NCBI GenBank assembly: GCA_965247505.1
Contig: OZ252020.1
Coordinates: 4,216,001-4,280,000 of the forward strand
Direction of reading: 5' to 3'
Origin: CAIYRG01 sp965247505
GTDB taxonomy: Bacteria > Pseudomonadota > Alphaproteobacteria > Micropepsales > Micropepsaceae
DNA length: 64,000 nt
This document shows, one piece after another, positions 16,665 to 26,169 of the stretch. Position numbers and translations under genes: made by a program. The notes below the pieces were generated by a model. That model was not told where the DNA came from. It ran no database searches and worked only from the letters and a program-made list of their open reading frames with translations. Within the stretch, counting starts at the first letter, position 1. Each line of letters opens with the position of its first letter.

Positions 16665-19463
16665 ATGCTTGATAAGACTTTCAACCCCGACGAAGTCGAG
16701 GACCGCCTCTATGCGCAATGGGAGGAGGCGGGGTTGTTTCGCGCTGGGCGTCGTCCGGAGGCCGACACATTCTGCATTGTTATTCCACCTCCAAACGTCA
16801 CGGGCAGCCTCCATATTGGCCATGCGTTGAACAACACGCTGCAAGACGCGATATGCCGGTTCGAACGGATGCGGGGCAAAGATGTTCTTTGGCAGCCAGG
16901 AACCGACCATGCGGGGATCGCGACCCAGCTCGTTGTCGAGCGCGAGCTGGCGAAAAGTCAAAAAAGCCGAACCGGTTTAGGACGCGAAAAGTTCCTAAAG
17001 GAAGTTTGGAAGTGGAAGGAAGAATCCGGCGGTACGATTGTCCGCCAATTGCGCAAGCTTGGAGCGTCCTGCGATTGGAGCCGCGAGTGCTTTACGATGG
17101 ACGAGGGTTTAAGTCACGCCGTGCTGAAAGTATTCGTGCGGTTATATAAGGAAGGCCTGATTTACAAAGACAAGCGCTTGGTAAATTGGGAACCACGCCT
17201 GCAGACGGCGGTTTCGGATCTCGAAGTCGAAAATATCGAAATCAAAGGCAAGCTTTGGCACATAAAATACCCAATCGCAGGTGAAGAAGGACGATTCATT
17301 ACCGTTGCCACCACCCGGCCTGAAACCATGTTGGGCGATGTTGCGGTTGCCGTGCACCCCGACGACGAACGCTACAAGGACCTTGTCGGCAAGAACGTGA
17401 TTCTTCCGCTGGCCGATCGGCCAATTCCGATCATTGCAGACGAATATTCGGATCCCGAAAAGGGAACCGGTGCGGTAAAAATTACGCCGGCGCATGATTT
17501 CAATGATTTTGAGGTTGGCCGCAGGCACGAATTGGAACCGGTCAACATTCTTTCGCCCGATGCCGCGCTGAACGATTCGGTGCCGCAATCCTATCGTGGG
17601 CTTGATCGCTTTGAAGCGCGGACGCGCGTTGTTGCGGACCTCGAGGAACTCGGCTTGCTCGACACTATAGAAGATATTGTCCACGCGGTGCCGCATGACG
17701 AAAAGACGAAGACAGTTATTCTCGAGCCGTATTTAACGGAACAATGGTATTTGAATGTCGAACCACTTGCCGAAAAAGCGGTTGTGGCAGTTGAGGACGG
17801 GCGCACACGCATTGTCCCCGATCAATGGCGCAACGTTTATTTCAATTGGCTCAAAAACATTCAGCCTTGGTGCATCTCACGGCAACTGTGGTGGGGCCAT
17901 CAAATCCCCGCTTGGTACGGACCGGTATTTAAGAACGAGCATGGCGACATTGATTTAAAGAATCTATCTGATTCAAGTTTTGTCGATAAAACGAAAAGAA
18001 AAATTTTTGTTGCCGAGAGTGAGCAAGATGCACTCGCGCAAGCCCAAGAATATTACACTGGATTGGAAGTTTCTGTAGCACTAACTCCACAGGAGGGGCA
18101 TGAAGCTATTGGCGCTTTCTTTGAGGGAAGCACCAACGTAAAAATTTGGCGCGGTGAAGATGTCCTTGATACGTGGTTCTCTTCAGCTTTATGGCCGTTC
18201 TCCACCCTTGGCTGGCCGGAAGAAACGACCGAGCTAAAACGATTTTACCCTACCTCGGTTCTCATCACTGCCTTCGATATTATTTTCTTTTGGGTCGCGC
18301 GGATGATGATGATGGGATTGCACCTCAAAGGTGAAGTCCCGTTCAACGAGGTTTTCATTCATAACCGCGTGCTCGATGAGCGCGGGCAAAAGATGTCCAA
18401 GACAAAGGGGAACGTCGTCGACCCGCTTGACCTCATCGGACAATATGGCGCCGACGCATTGCGGTATTCCCTTTGCATCGCAGCCGGGCAGGGCAGAGAC
18501 ATCAGGCTGGGAACCAACCGGGTCGAGACCTGTCGCAATTTTGGCACCAAGCTATGGAATGCCGCACGCTTTTGCGAAATGAACGAATGCGTAAGTTCGC
18601 CTGATTTTGATCCTGCAAAGGTCAAAGCGACGGTCAATAGGTGGATCCTTGCTGAGACCGCACGGACGATAAACGAAGTCGAGCGCGGATTTCAAAGCTA
18701 TCGGTTTAATGATGCCGCTAGTGCCATCTATCATTTCGTGTGGGATGTCTTTTGCGACTGGTATCTTGAGCTTATCAAGCCTGTTTTGAGCGGCACCAAC
18801 GACACCGAGCGCGAAGAGGCCCGTGCAACAGCCGCCTATGTGCGCAACCAGATTTTAAAAATTCTGCACCCATTTATGCCGTTCATTACAGAGGAATTAT
18901 GGGCCCGTACGGCCGAGCATGCCACTCCCAGACCAACACTTCTCATGGAAGCAAATTGGCCCAACGCCTCAGAAATTCCGCAAGATGAGGCCGCGCGCGA
19001 AGAGATAAACTGGGTCGTCGAGCTGGTAAGTGAAATTCGTTCTGTGCGCTCAGAAATGAATGTACCTGCGGCAGCGCGGGTGCCGCTTATATTAAAGGAT
19101 GCGGACGAGAAAACTGGCGAGCTGCTCTTGCGCCATCGTGATGCAATCATGACGCTGGCGCGGCTGGCAAGCGCTCGAACGGGCGATGCGTTTCCCAAAG
19201 GGTCCGCACAGTTTGTTATGGGCGATGTTGTTGCCGCGCTTCCGCTTGGCGATGTCATCGATTTTGGTATAGAGCGCGCGCGATTGCAGAAAGATCGCAA
19301 GAAGGCTGACGATGAGATCGCCCGCTTCGATACCAAGCTTGCGAATGAGAAGTTTATGGCAAAGGCCCCTCAAGAGGTCATCGAAGAACAGAAAGAGAAG
19401 CGCAAGGAAGCTTTGGCAACAAAGGCACGGCTGAACGAAGCGCTCAACCGATTAAACATGTAG
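16665..19463 (+). CDS. valS: Valyl-tRNA synthetase
   Basis: 932 residues, class I aminoacyl-tRNA synthetase charging tRNA-Val in the cytoplasm. Seen: PPNVTGSLHIGHALNNTLQD with the HIGH motif near residue 45; GTDHAGIATQ typical of ValRS; the editing (CP1) domain with TTRPETMLGDVAVAVHP; WCISRQLWWGHQIPAWYG; the KMSKS-equivalent KMSKTKGNVVDP near residue 585; an anticodon-binding domain; and a C-terminal coiled coil (ERARLQKDRKKADDEIARFD onward), standard in bacterial ValRS. Length is within the usual range. ATG at 16665. ilvD follows in the same direction after 31 bp. Confidence 0.97.
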   Translation: MLDKTFNPDEVEDRLYAQWEEAGLFRAGRRPEADTFCIVIPPPNVTGSLHIGHALNNTLQDAICRFERMRGKDVLWQPGTDHAGIATQLVVERELAKSQKSRTGLGREKFLKEVWKWKEESGGTIVRQLRKLGASCDWSRECFTMDEGLSHAVLKVFVRLYKEGLIYKDKRLVNWEPRLQTAVSDLEVENIEIKGKLWHIKYPIAGEEGRFITVATTRPETMLGDVAVAVHPDDERYKDLVGKNVILPLADRPIPIIADEYSDPEKGTGAVKITPAHDFNDFEVGRRHELEPVNILSPDAALNDSVPQSYRGLDRFEARTRVVADLEELGLLDTIEDIVHAVPHDEKTKTVILEPYLTEQWYLNVEPLAEKAVVAVEDGRTRIVPDQWRNVYFNWLKNIQPWCISRQLWWGHQIPAWYGPVFKNEHGDIDLKNLSDSSFVDKTKRKIFVAESEQDALAQAQEYYTGLEVSVALTPQEGHEAIGAFFEGSTNVKIWRGEDVLDTWFSSALWPFSTLGWPEETTELKRFYPTSVLITAFDIIFFWVARMMMMGLHLKGEVPFNEVFIHNRVLDERGQKMSKTKGNVVDPLDLIGQYGADALRYSLCIAAGQGRDIRLGTNRVETCRNFGTKLWNAARFCEMNECVSSPDFDPAKVKATVNRWILAETARTINEVERGFQSYRFNDAASAIYHFVWDVFCDWYLELIKPVLSGTNDTEREEARATAAYVRNQILKILHPFMPFITEELWARTAEHATPRPTLLMEANWPNASEIPQDEAAREEINWVVELVSEIRSVRSEMNVPAAARVPLILKDADEKTGELLLRHRDAIMTLARLASARTGDAFPKGSAQFVMGDVVAALPLGDVIDFGIERARLQKDRKKADDEIARFDTKLANEKFMAKAPQEVIEEQKEKRKEALATKARLNEALNRLNM

Positions 19464-19494
19464 CCTCATAACGCGTAGACCGAAGAGTAATGCC

Positions 19495-21213
19495 ATGACC
19501 AAATTCGACAAAGACAAACTCCCTTCACGCCATGTCACCGAAGGGCCAAGCCGTGCGCCGCATCGCTCGTACTATCACGCGATGGGTCTAACCGATGAAG
19601 ACATCCATAAGCCCTTTGTCGGTGTTGCCAGCTGCTGGAACGAGGCCGCGCCATGCAACATCGCGCTCATGCGCCAGGCGCAGGCGGCAAAGAAAGGCGT
19701 GAAGAGCGCCGGTGGTACGCCGCGCGAATTCTGTACGATCACGGTAACCGACGGCATTGCCATGGGTCATGAAGGCATGAAGTCGTCGCTTGTTTCGCGC
19801 GAAGTCATTGCGGACTCAGTTGAGCTGACGGTGCGCGGTCATTGCTACGATGCGCTGGTAGGTATTGCCGGATGCGACAAATCGCTTCCCGGAATGATGA
19901 TGGCGATGCTCCGTCTCAACGTTCCTTCGGTCTTTTTGTATGGCGGCACGATTAAGCCAGGCCGTTTCCAAGGCAAAGATGTGACCGTTGTCGATGTTTT
20001 TGAAGGCGTGGGTAAACATTCGGCCGGTGCGATGAGCGATGAGGATCTGCATACGCTCGAAAGCGTCGCCTGTCCGGGGGCGGGGGCCTGTGGCGGGCAG
20101 TTCACCGCGAACACGATGGCCTGCGTCTCGGAAGCGCTTGGCTTGGCGCTTCCCTATTCGGCCGGGCCGCCGGCGGAAGTGCTTGAACGGGACGATTTTG
20201 CGGTTATGGCCGGCGAGACCGTCATGGCGCTCGTAGAAATCAATTTGCGGCCACGGGATATTTGTACCCGTGAAGCATTTGAAAACGCCGCGACGGTGGT
20301 TGCCGCAACGGGCGGGTCGACAAACGCTGCGCTTCATTTGCCTGCGATGGCGAATGAGGCGGGCATTTCCTTCGACCTCTTCGATGTCGCCGAGATATTT
20401 CGCCGCACGCCCTATCTTGCAGATCTAAAACCGGGTGGGCGCTTCGTTGCAAAGGATATGTGGGAAGCCGGCGGCATGCCGATGCTGATGCGCACCCTTC
20501 TTGACGGTGGGTTTTTAAACGGTGATTGCATCACGATTACCGGAAAGACTTTGGCCGAGAATATGGAGAAGGTGAGTTTCAATACCGCGCAGGAAGTTAT
20601 GCGCCCGGTGTCGAATCCGTTAGCGCCTACGGGCGGCGTTGTTGGGCTGAAGGGTAGTTTGGCGCCGGAAGGCGCAATCGTGAAAGTCGCAGGATTGAAA
20701 CATTTGAAGCATCGCGGCCCCGCGCGCGTTTTTGATTGCGAAGAGGATGCGTTCGCCGCGGTTCAGGCGCGGGCCTATCAAGAGGGCGATGTTATCGTGA
20801 TCCGTTATGAGGGCCCAAAGGGCGGGCCTGGCATGCGCGAGATGTTGTCCACGACTGCGGCGCTATACGGGCAGGGGATTTCAGACAAAGTTGCGCTTGT
20901 CACCGATGGGCGCTTCTCCGGCGGCACGCGCGGGCTTTGCGTGGGCCATATAGGACCGGAAGCAGCCGACGGGGGACCGATTGGGCTACTGCAGGACGGC
21001 GACATTATTGTCGTGGACGCTGAAGCCGGAACGCTGGACATCGAGCTCTCGGAACAAGAGTTGAATAACCGGCGAGCGCAATGGAAGCCGAAATCGCCTT
21101 CATTCGGTTCGGGTGCGATCTGGCGATATGCGCAAAATGTTGGGCCCGCCCGCGATGGAGCGGTAACTAATCCCGGCGCGCGAAAAGAGGTGCGGGTATA
21201 CGCTGACATCTAG
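19495..21213 (+). CDS. ilvD: Dihydroxy-acid dehydratase
   Basis: 572 residues. Converts 2,3-dihydroxy-isovalerate and -methylvalerate into the 2-oxo acids on the way to valine, isoleucine and pantothenate. Seen: the cluster-binding cysteines in CNEAAPCN, in GCDKSLPGMMMA and in GAGACGGQFTANTMA; GGSTNAALHLPA; and the C-terminal GRFSGGTRGLCVGHIGPEA block. These match the IlvD/Edd family, and length and C-terminus fit IlvD rather than 6-phosphogluconate dehydratase. It follows valS by 31 bp, so charging of valine and its synthesis may share a transcript. IS1595 copy B begins 104 bp after the stop. Confidence 0.95.
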   Translation: MTKFDKDKLPSRHVTEGPSRAPHRSYYHAMGLTDEDIHKPFVGVASCWNEAAPCNIALMRQAQAAKKGVKSAGGTPREFCTITVTDGIAMGHEGMKSSLVSREVIADSVELTVRGHCYDALVGIAGCDKSLPGMMMAMLRLNVPSVFLYGGTIKPGRFQGKDVTVVDVFEGVGKHSAGAMSDEDLHTLESVACPGAGACGGQFTANTMACVSEALGLALPYSAGPPAEVLERDDFAVMAGETVMALVEINLRPRDICTREAFENAATVVAATGGSTNAALHLPAMANEAGISFDLFDVAEIFRRTPYLADLKPGGRFVAKDMWEAGGMPMLMRTLLDGGFLNGDCITITGKTLAENMEKVSFNTAQEVMRPVSNPLAPTGGVVGLKGSLAPEGAIVKVAGLKHLKHRGPARVFDCEEDAFAAVQARAYQEGDVIVIRYEGPKGGPGMREMLSTTAALYGQGISDKVALVTDGRFSGGTRGLCVGHIGPEAADGGPIGLLQDGDIIVVDAEAGTLDIELSEQELNNRRAQWKPKSPSFGSGAIWRYAQNVGPARDGAVTNPGARKEVRVYADI

Positions 21214-22069
21214 GCGGCGCGTTACGCTTGCGCGCGCAGTCTCGAGCCACCGGAGTTTCGGTGCCGCAGATTGTCTTTGCCCTGGTGAGCACCTATCGGA
21301 TTTTTGCAGTTTGTTCCTTGCCTATCCGGTTTATACCCACACCCACTAGGGCTAGAATGGGCGCAAACCGGATATAGGGGAGCGCGCCATGGATGTTCTC
21401 GACCGCGCCGATCTCCCATTCCCGCATTCGCTACCCGAGTTCCAGCGACTTTTCCCCGATGATGCGGCCTGCGCCGCCTACCTGGAGAAAGCCCGCTGGG
21501 GAGACGGCTTTGCCTGCCCGCACTGCGGCACGGCGGGAGAGCCGTTCCACTTTGAAAACCGCCCTGGCGTCCTGCGCTGCCGCAAGTGCCGCCAGAACAC
21601 CGGGCTGACGGTGGGAACAGTGATGGAGCGTAGCCACACTCCGCTGAACGTCTGGTTCTGGGCCGCTTATCTGGTCGCCAGTCAGACGCCCGGCATGTCC
21701 GCCGTGCAGTTTCAGCGGCAACTTGGTCTTTCGCGCTACGAGACGGCCTTTCAAATTCTCCACAAGCTCCGCTCGGGCATGGTGCGGCCCAACCAAGACA
21801 GGATCGGTGGACAGCCCAAGAACCATGTTGAGGTGGACGAAACCTGGGTTGGCGGGCGAACGCGTGGGGAAGGCCGTGGTGTTCACCACAAGGTTCCCGT
21901 CTCCTGTGCCATCGAGGTGCGTCATCGAAAGCCGGGCACCAAGCTCGACAACCGGAAAGACGGACGCTATGCCGGACGCGTTCGGCTCGCCGTCGTGCTC
22001 GACTGTAGTGGACCCTGCTGACGAAAGTGGAGACGTCCTGCGATAGGATTTTGATCGCAGGAGGTGCAA

Positions 22070-22366
22070 ATGTCGAAGCAGAATGGGAACAAGGGCCGGC
22101 GGTTTGATCGGGCCTTCAAGGAAGAAGCCGTCCGTCTTTTACAGACGAGCGGGCGCAGGCAGCGGCAGATAGCAGGAGATCTTGGGATCAGCGTCAGCGC
22201 GCTCGGCCGCTGGGTCGCAGAATTGCGTGAGGAGGATTTGCTTTCCGGTCCGCATGAGGATGCAGCGAAGGAGATTACCCGTCTACGCCGAGAGCGTGAT
22301 CTGGCCCGTCAGGAACGTGATCTCCTAAAAAAAGCGCTGGCCTTCTTCGCCAGGGAAAGTCGATGA
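22070..22366 (+). CDS. IS3-family orfA (HTH protein)
   Basis: 98 residues from the ATG 22070 preceded by AGGAGG. A helix-turn-helix of the IS3 OrfA kind (RQIAGDLGISVSALGRWVAE) is followed by a leucine-zipper-like helix ending LLKKALAFFARESR. It binds the ends of the element and pairs with OrfB. Its stop overlaps the ATG of orfB (ATGA), so OrfB may be made by restart as well as by the programmed frameshift usual in this family. Confidence 0.93.
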   Translation: MSKQNGNKGRRFDRAFKEEAVRLLQTSGRRQRQIAGDLGISVSALGRWVAELREEDLLSGPHEDAAKEITRLRRERDLARQERDLLKKALAFFARESR

Positions 22367-23235
22367 GGTTCCGGTTCATCGACGCGGAGAGGGCCGGGTT
22401 GGCGATGCCGATATTCCGCCTGTGCAGACTGCTGCAGGTCAGCGTCTCAGGCTTCTACGCTTGGCGCAATCGCGGTCCAAGCCAGCGACAGCTCGATGAC
22501 ATGGTTCTACTCGCCCATGTCCGGGCAGCCTTTCGGCGCAGCCGCGAGAGCTACGGTGCAGAGCGGGTCCATCACGAGCTTGCCGAGAATGGGATCGAGG
22601 TTGGACGCCATAGGGTGGCTCGGCTGATGCGGGGAAATGGGTTGTCTCCAAAACGGAAACAGAAGTTCAAAAAGACGACGGACAGCCAGCACAACAAGGC
22701 CGTCGCATCGAACCTTCTCGACCAGAACTTCTCCGCCGAGGCACCCAACGAGAAATGGGCTGCCGACATCAGCTATATCTGGACGGCACAGGGCTGGCTG
22801 TACCTGGCCGTCATGCTCGACCTCTACTCCCGGCGCGTCATCGGCTGGGCCGTGGGCGCTCGCATGACCAGCGACCTACCGCTCAGGGCGCTTAACCGTG
22901 CTATCGGGCTGTGCCAACCTGGCGCCGGTGTGATCCACCATAGCGATCGGGGAAGCCAGTACTGCTCAGACGCATACCAGGCGCGCCTCGGTGAACTCGG
23001 TTTCCTCGCCTCAATGAGCGGTAAGAGAAATTGCTATGATAACGCCGTCGTCGAGACCTTCTTCAAAACCATCAAGTCAGAACTGATCTGGAGGACTGTG
23101 TTCATGTCAAGAAGCCAAGCTGAAACTGCCATAGCCGGATACATCGACGGGTTCTATAATCCAGTCCGTCAGCACTCGACGCTGGACTTCACAAGCCCCG
23201 TCAAATTCGAGGCAGAAGCAATGCAAACGGTGTAG
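22363..23235 (+). CDS. IS3-family orfB (DDE transposase)
   Basis: 290 residues. N-terminal HTH_21-type region (SYGAERVHHELAENGIEVGRHRVARLM) then an rve integrase core: first Asp in WAADISYIW, second in HHSDRGSQY, Glu in the YDNAVVETFFKTIKSEL segment, giving the full DDE set. Ends with the FYNPVRQHSTLDFTSP block usual at IS3 OrfB C-termini. Intact in this copy. Confidence 0.95.
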   Translation: MRFRFIDAERAGLAMPIFRLCRLLQVSVSGFYAWRNRGPSQRQLDDMVLLAHVRAAFRRSRESYGAERVHHELAENGIEVGRHRVARLMRGNGLSPKRKQKFKKTTDSQHNKAVASNLLDQNFSAEAPNEKWAADISYIWTAQGWLYLAVMLDLYSRRVIGWAVGARMTSDLPLRALNRAIGLCQPGAGVIHHSDRGSQYCSDAYQARLGELGFLASMSGKRNCYDNAVVETFFKTIKSELIWRTVFMSRSQAETAIAGYIDGFYNPVRQHSTLDFTSPVKFEAEAMQTV

Positions 23236-23659
23236 GGCGCCTCCACTTTTCCTGGATGGGTCCAGTAGCGCCGAGTCGCTCTGTGGGTTCGTCGAGAGCA
23301 CCGTCGCGCCGGGATCGCTGATCGTTACTGACGATTGGAGCGGCTATGCTGGCCTCGGTAAGCGCGGCTATGAGCACTTCGCTGTTGCCGAGCAATACCT
23401 GCCGATCATCCATCTGGTTTTCGCCAACCTGAAGACGTGGCTGATCGGGACCCACCACGGCGTTAGCCACCAGCACCTACAAGCCTACCTCAACGAGTTC
23501 ACCTTCCGCTTCAACAGGCGGTTCTCCCCGTTCAACGCCTTCCGCTCATTGCTCGGCATCGCGGGCGACACCTCTACTCCAACCTATGCCGAGCTTTACT
23601 CGGGAGAGTGGCGGCACCCTACATGTAGCGGTCATGGGCGTTAACCGGATAGGCAAGGT

Positions 23660-23941
23660 TTATTCTTTCAATTTTCGAGAACCAATTCCGCCCTTGCGAC
23701 CTGCCTCGGCGGCGAGTTCCCGATTGCGGGAGAAGCTCCGCCGATCTCCGGGCACGCTGTTGCCGCCCTTGCGGCCGGCTTCCGCTGCAAGTTTTGGGTC
23801 GCGGGAAAAGCTGTGTTTCTCCGCCGGGACGCTGCGCCCGCCCTTACGGGCGATCTCGCGCTGCTTGGCTGCATCCATGGACGCGAATCCGCGCTGAGAT
23901 GAAGCTTTTACTGTGCCTTGTTCGGTACCAATATCTGCCAC
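23660..23941 (-). CDS. KGG-repeat stress protein (con-10 type)
   Basis: 93 residues with the FASMDAAKQREIARKGGRS start and repeated A.E.GRKGG units, the pattern of the small hydrophilic con-10/GsiB-like general stress proteins. They are disordered, very soluble and induced by stress or starvation, with a hydrin-like role inferred. About 20 residues before FASMD are extra compared with most members, so the true start could be further in. The stop TAA lies inside the 8-bp target duplication of IS1595 copy B, so the extreme C-terminus may have been altered by the insertion. Confidence 0.8.
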   Translation of the reverse strand: MADIGTEQGTVKASSQRGFASMDAAKQREIARKGGRSVPAEKHSFSRDPKLAAEAGRKGGNSVPGDRRSFSRNRELAAEAGRKGGIGSRKLKE

Positions 23942-24034
23942 TACGCTACTCCCTTCATGGGTGTTTCAAGGGAGATAACGTGGCCGTAGGCGCTAACGTT
24001 CCTAAAGGAACAGCGAATTCTCGTTACAAATATC

Positions 24035-25117
24035 TTAGGGACGGCGAATGTCCGGGGCATCTAAACCGGCGAACCAGCTATCGGCTCGCGCCTGAGCTTC
24101 CTCGATTTGGGCTGGCGAAAGCGCGCTTGCAATCTGATCACGCGCGATTTCGGCATCTTCATCGCCCAGTGTAGCGGCAATACTAAACCATTTTTGAGCT
24201 TCAATCGTGTCGACCTCCAGGCCGCGCCCCTGCGCGAGCATCACCGACAAATTGTACTGCGCGTTCGTGTTTCCGTTTTCGGCGGAGCGCTGGAACCAGG
24301 ACGCAGCCTCGGCGAGATCGGGCTCAACGCCGTTTCCGTTCGCATAGGCGATGCCAAGATTATATTCCGCGTTGGCATAACCCTGATCCGCAGCATGGCG
24401 ATACCATTCGCCAGCGCGAGCGATATCTTGCGCGACGCCGCGTCCGGATTCATACATCACGGCCAGGCCGAACTGAGCCGACGCATTGCCGCGTGCTGCC
24501 GCTTTCAAATACCATTCTGCTGCACTGGCATAATCCTGATCGACGCCCACCCCTTGTGAGTACGCCAAACCCAGCGCGGCTTGCGCAGCGCCAACCGCAT
24601 CGCTTATTAATTCGACTTGGTCGGCGGCCTCAAAATACCAATCGATGGCCTCGTCAAAATCCTGCTCGACGCCTGCTCCGCGCGCATAAGCATTGCCGAT
24701 GGCGAATTGCGCGTCGACAAAGTCTTGGTCGGCGGATTCTTCGAACCAGTAGGCCGCTTGTTCATAGTCTTGAGCGACCCCTTCGCCGCGCGAGTAGGCG
24801 AGGCCCAGCTGATATTGCCCCGCGATATGACCTTGCTCGGCCGCCAGAGAAAACCACGCGACCGCCTGTTCCGGGTCGAGAGGAGCTCCGGTTCCGCTTT
24901 GATAATTTTGCGCGAGAATGAATTGCGCCGCCGCGTTCCCTTCATCCGCCAATGCACCAAGCGCATCCGGGCCCTGTGCCTGCGCGGTCTCGGCTGCGGC
25001 GCGGGTCTCGTCCGAGTTGGTGACGGTATTACGTGAACAGGCGCTCGCGGTCAGCTGAACCAACACAATGGCAAAGACCGCGGCGGCAAATCTATTGAAT
25101 GCGCTGCGATTTATCAT
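24035..25117 (-). CDS. Sel1-repeat lipoprotein
   Basis: 360 residues from the ATG at 25117; a longer frame lacks a signal sequence in place. The start MINRSAFNRFAAAVFAIVLV ends in a lipobox (TASAC), so the protein should be lipid-anchored in the periplasm. The rest is about seven Sel1 units (for example AQFGLAVMYESGRGVAQD and AEYNLGIAYANGNGVEPD) making an alpha solenoid for protein binding, closing with LSPAQIEEAQARADSW. It shares plan and ending with the protein at 5259, but the repeats differ, so they are old paralogues rather than a recent copy. Confidence 0.87.
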   Translation of the reverse strand: MINRSAFNRFAAAVFAIVLVQLTASACSRNTVTNSDETRAAAETAQAQGPDALGALADEGNAAAQFILAQNYQSGTGAPLDPEQAVAWFSLAAEQGHIAGQYQLGLAYSRGEGVAQDYEQAAYWFEESADQDFVDAQFAIGNAYARGAGVEQDFDEAIDWYFEAADQVELISDAVGAAQAALGLAYSQGVGVDQDYASAAEWYLKAAARGNASAQFGLAVMYESGRGVAQDIARAGEWYRHAADQGYANAEYNLGIAYANGNGVEPDLAEAASWFQRSAENGNTNAQYNLSVMLAQGRGLEVDTIEAQKWFSIAATLGDEDAEIARDQIASALSPAQIEEAQARADSWFAGLDAPDIRRP

Positions 25118-25300
25118 TGTCCATAGGTCCACGTGATTTTCATCATTAGGAAATAACCACATTAGTCAGCTCAAATTCTATAGGCATGGATGGCCATTGA
25201 GATAATTCACCGCGTCTGATCGCGCTTTTCTGGACTAACTATAGATAATGTGCAGGCAAGAAGGGGCTATCGTCTCGACTCCGCCGGCCCGGCTGCGGCT

Positions 25301-25481
25301 TTGGGGATGTCCCGGTCGATGTTGAAAAGTTGAGGTAGGTGTCGCTCTCCTGGAGCCGTTAGGCTCCGGGTGCTGCAAACCCAAAAGGGGGAACGACACC
25401 ATGGGAAATAATATCCATAGTTCCAGCCGCCCGAAAGCCCTTGCCCCCTCGATTCCTATGCCGCCGCTGGCGGACGCGATG
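25301..25481 (+). mobile_element. Left-end remnant of an IS256-family element
   Basis: Nearly the same as the first 180 bp of the complete element at 52802: the end around TGTCCCGGTCGATG, the leader with TGTCGCTCTCCTGGAGCC, and the transposase start up to PPLADAM. It stops abruptly at 25481 where the sequence changes. The rest of the element is absent. Confidence 0.9.
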
Positions 25482-25631
25482 TCCGCCAAATCAATGTTTC
25501 CTGACGTTTCTTGCCATCTCTACCCATCCACAAAAGTTGGATTCTCATTTGATTTATTTCTCTCATTGTCTTGTAGTGTCCGCCATAGTCCATCACAATC
25601 TCAATCTTAGGGATGGGTATGGAGATGGTAA

Positions 25632-25796
25632 ATGGCAAATCAAATTGGACGCCTCAAGGCTCTAACGGTCACCCGGACTAAGGAGAAGGGGCTCTATGCC
25701 GATGGAGGGGGCCTGTACCTCCAAATTTCGGCTGCAGGGACCAAATCCTGGATCTTCCGGTATCGCTGTGATCGGCGCTGTAGAGCGCCAGGGTAG
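25632..25796 (+). pseudogene. N-terminal fragment of a tyrosine recombinase (DUF4102-type integrase)
   Basis: From the ATG at 25632 the frame reads MANQIGRLKALTVTRTKEKG, then LYADGGGLYLQIS and GTKSWIFRYR. This is the arm-type DNA-binding start of P4-like integrases (pattern L-x-DGxGLYLxVxxxGxKxWxFRYR). After about 45 codons the sequence passes into an IS1595-type transposase remnant and the frame stops at 25794-25796. All catalytic parts are missing. Confidence 0.85.
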
Positions 25797-26169
25797 CGTT
25801 GCCGCCAAGGTAGTTGCCAAGGACAAGATGAAGGGCATCCACATGCGGGCCTTTGTCAAAGAGCGCGTAGATACCGGAAACGCCAGCTTAATGACGGACG
25901 AATACAAAGCCTATATTGGAATGTCCAAGGTTCTTCCGCACGATGTTATTAGGCATTCTGACTGGTACGTGGATGGCGACATTCACACCAACACCATTGA
26001 GGGGTTCTGGGCGCTCCTGAAGCGCGGCATGTTCGGCCAGTTCCACAGCGTGAGCCGGAAACACCTTCAAAAATATGTCGATGAGTTTTGTTTCCGCTAT
26101 AATCTTCGCAAGGCTGACCCGTTTATGGCCTTCGATATGACGATTAACCGGGGATTGGGAGTGAGATAA
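25765..26169 (+). pseudogene. C-terminal part of a second type of IS1595-family transposase
   Basis: Open frame whose true transposase part begins near 25765 (GAVERQGSVAAKVV). It has the second catalytic Asp in LMTDEYKAY, then HTNTIEGFWALLKRGMFGQF and KHLQKYVDEFCFRYN, the standard end of ISXO2-like DDE domains. The zinc ribbon and the first Asp are lost, so it is inactive. It belongs to a different subgroup from copies A-D. Its stop overlaps the start of the P63C gene (TAATG), as in elements that carry passenger genes. Confidence 0.8.

Larger units (their letters stand above)
22009..23264 (+). mobile_element. IS3-family element (intact) inside IS1595 copy B
   Basis: 1,256 bp from TGGACCC to its inverse GGGTCCA, with imperfect terminal repeats and a 4-bp duplication GTAG on both sides (22005-22008 and 23265-23268). 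Both reading frames are whole, so it could be the active source of the damaged copy at 11938. Confidence 0.95.
21389..23644 (+). pseudogene. IS1595-family transposase split by IS3 insertion (copy B)
   Basis: N-terminal part 21389-22008 reads as the 331-residue transposase up to VRLAVVLD. The rest (RSAESLCGFVESTV to HPTCSGHGR) resumes at 23265 and ends at the TAA 23642-23644. The first catalytic segment is VDETWVGG, the form also found in copy D. The parts on both sides rejoin in frame if the IS3 element and one copy of GTAG are removed, so this copy lost function only by the insertion. Confidence 0.92.
21317..23657 (+). mobile_element. IS1595-family element, copy B, interrupted by an IS3-family element
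   Basis: Same ends as copies C and D. Removing the 1,256-bp IS3 insert and its 4-bp duplication leaves exactly 1,081 bp, the size of the intact copies. Flanking 8-mers are GTTTGTTC (21309-21316) and GTTTATTC (23658-23665), a duplication with one difference. It lies directly after ilvD. Confidence 0.92.
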
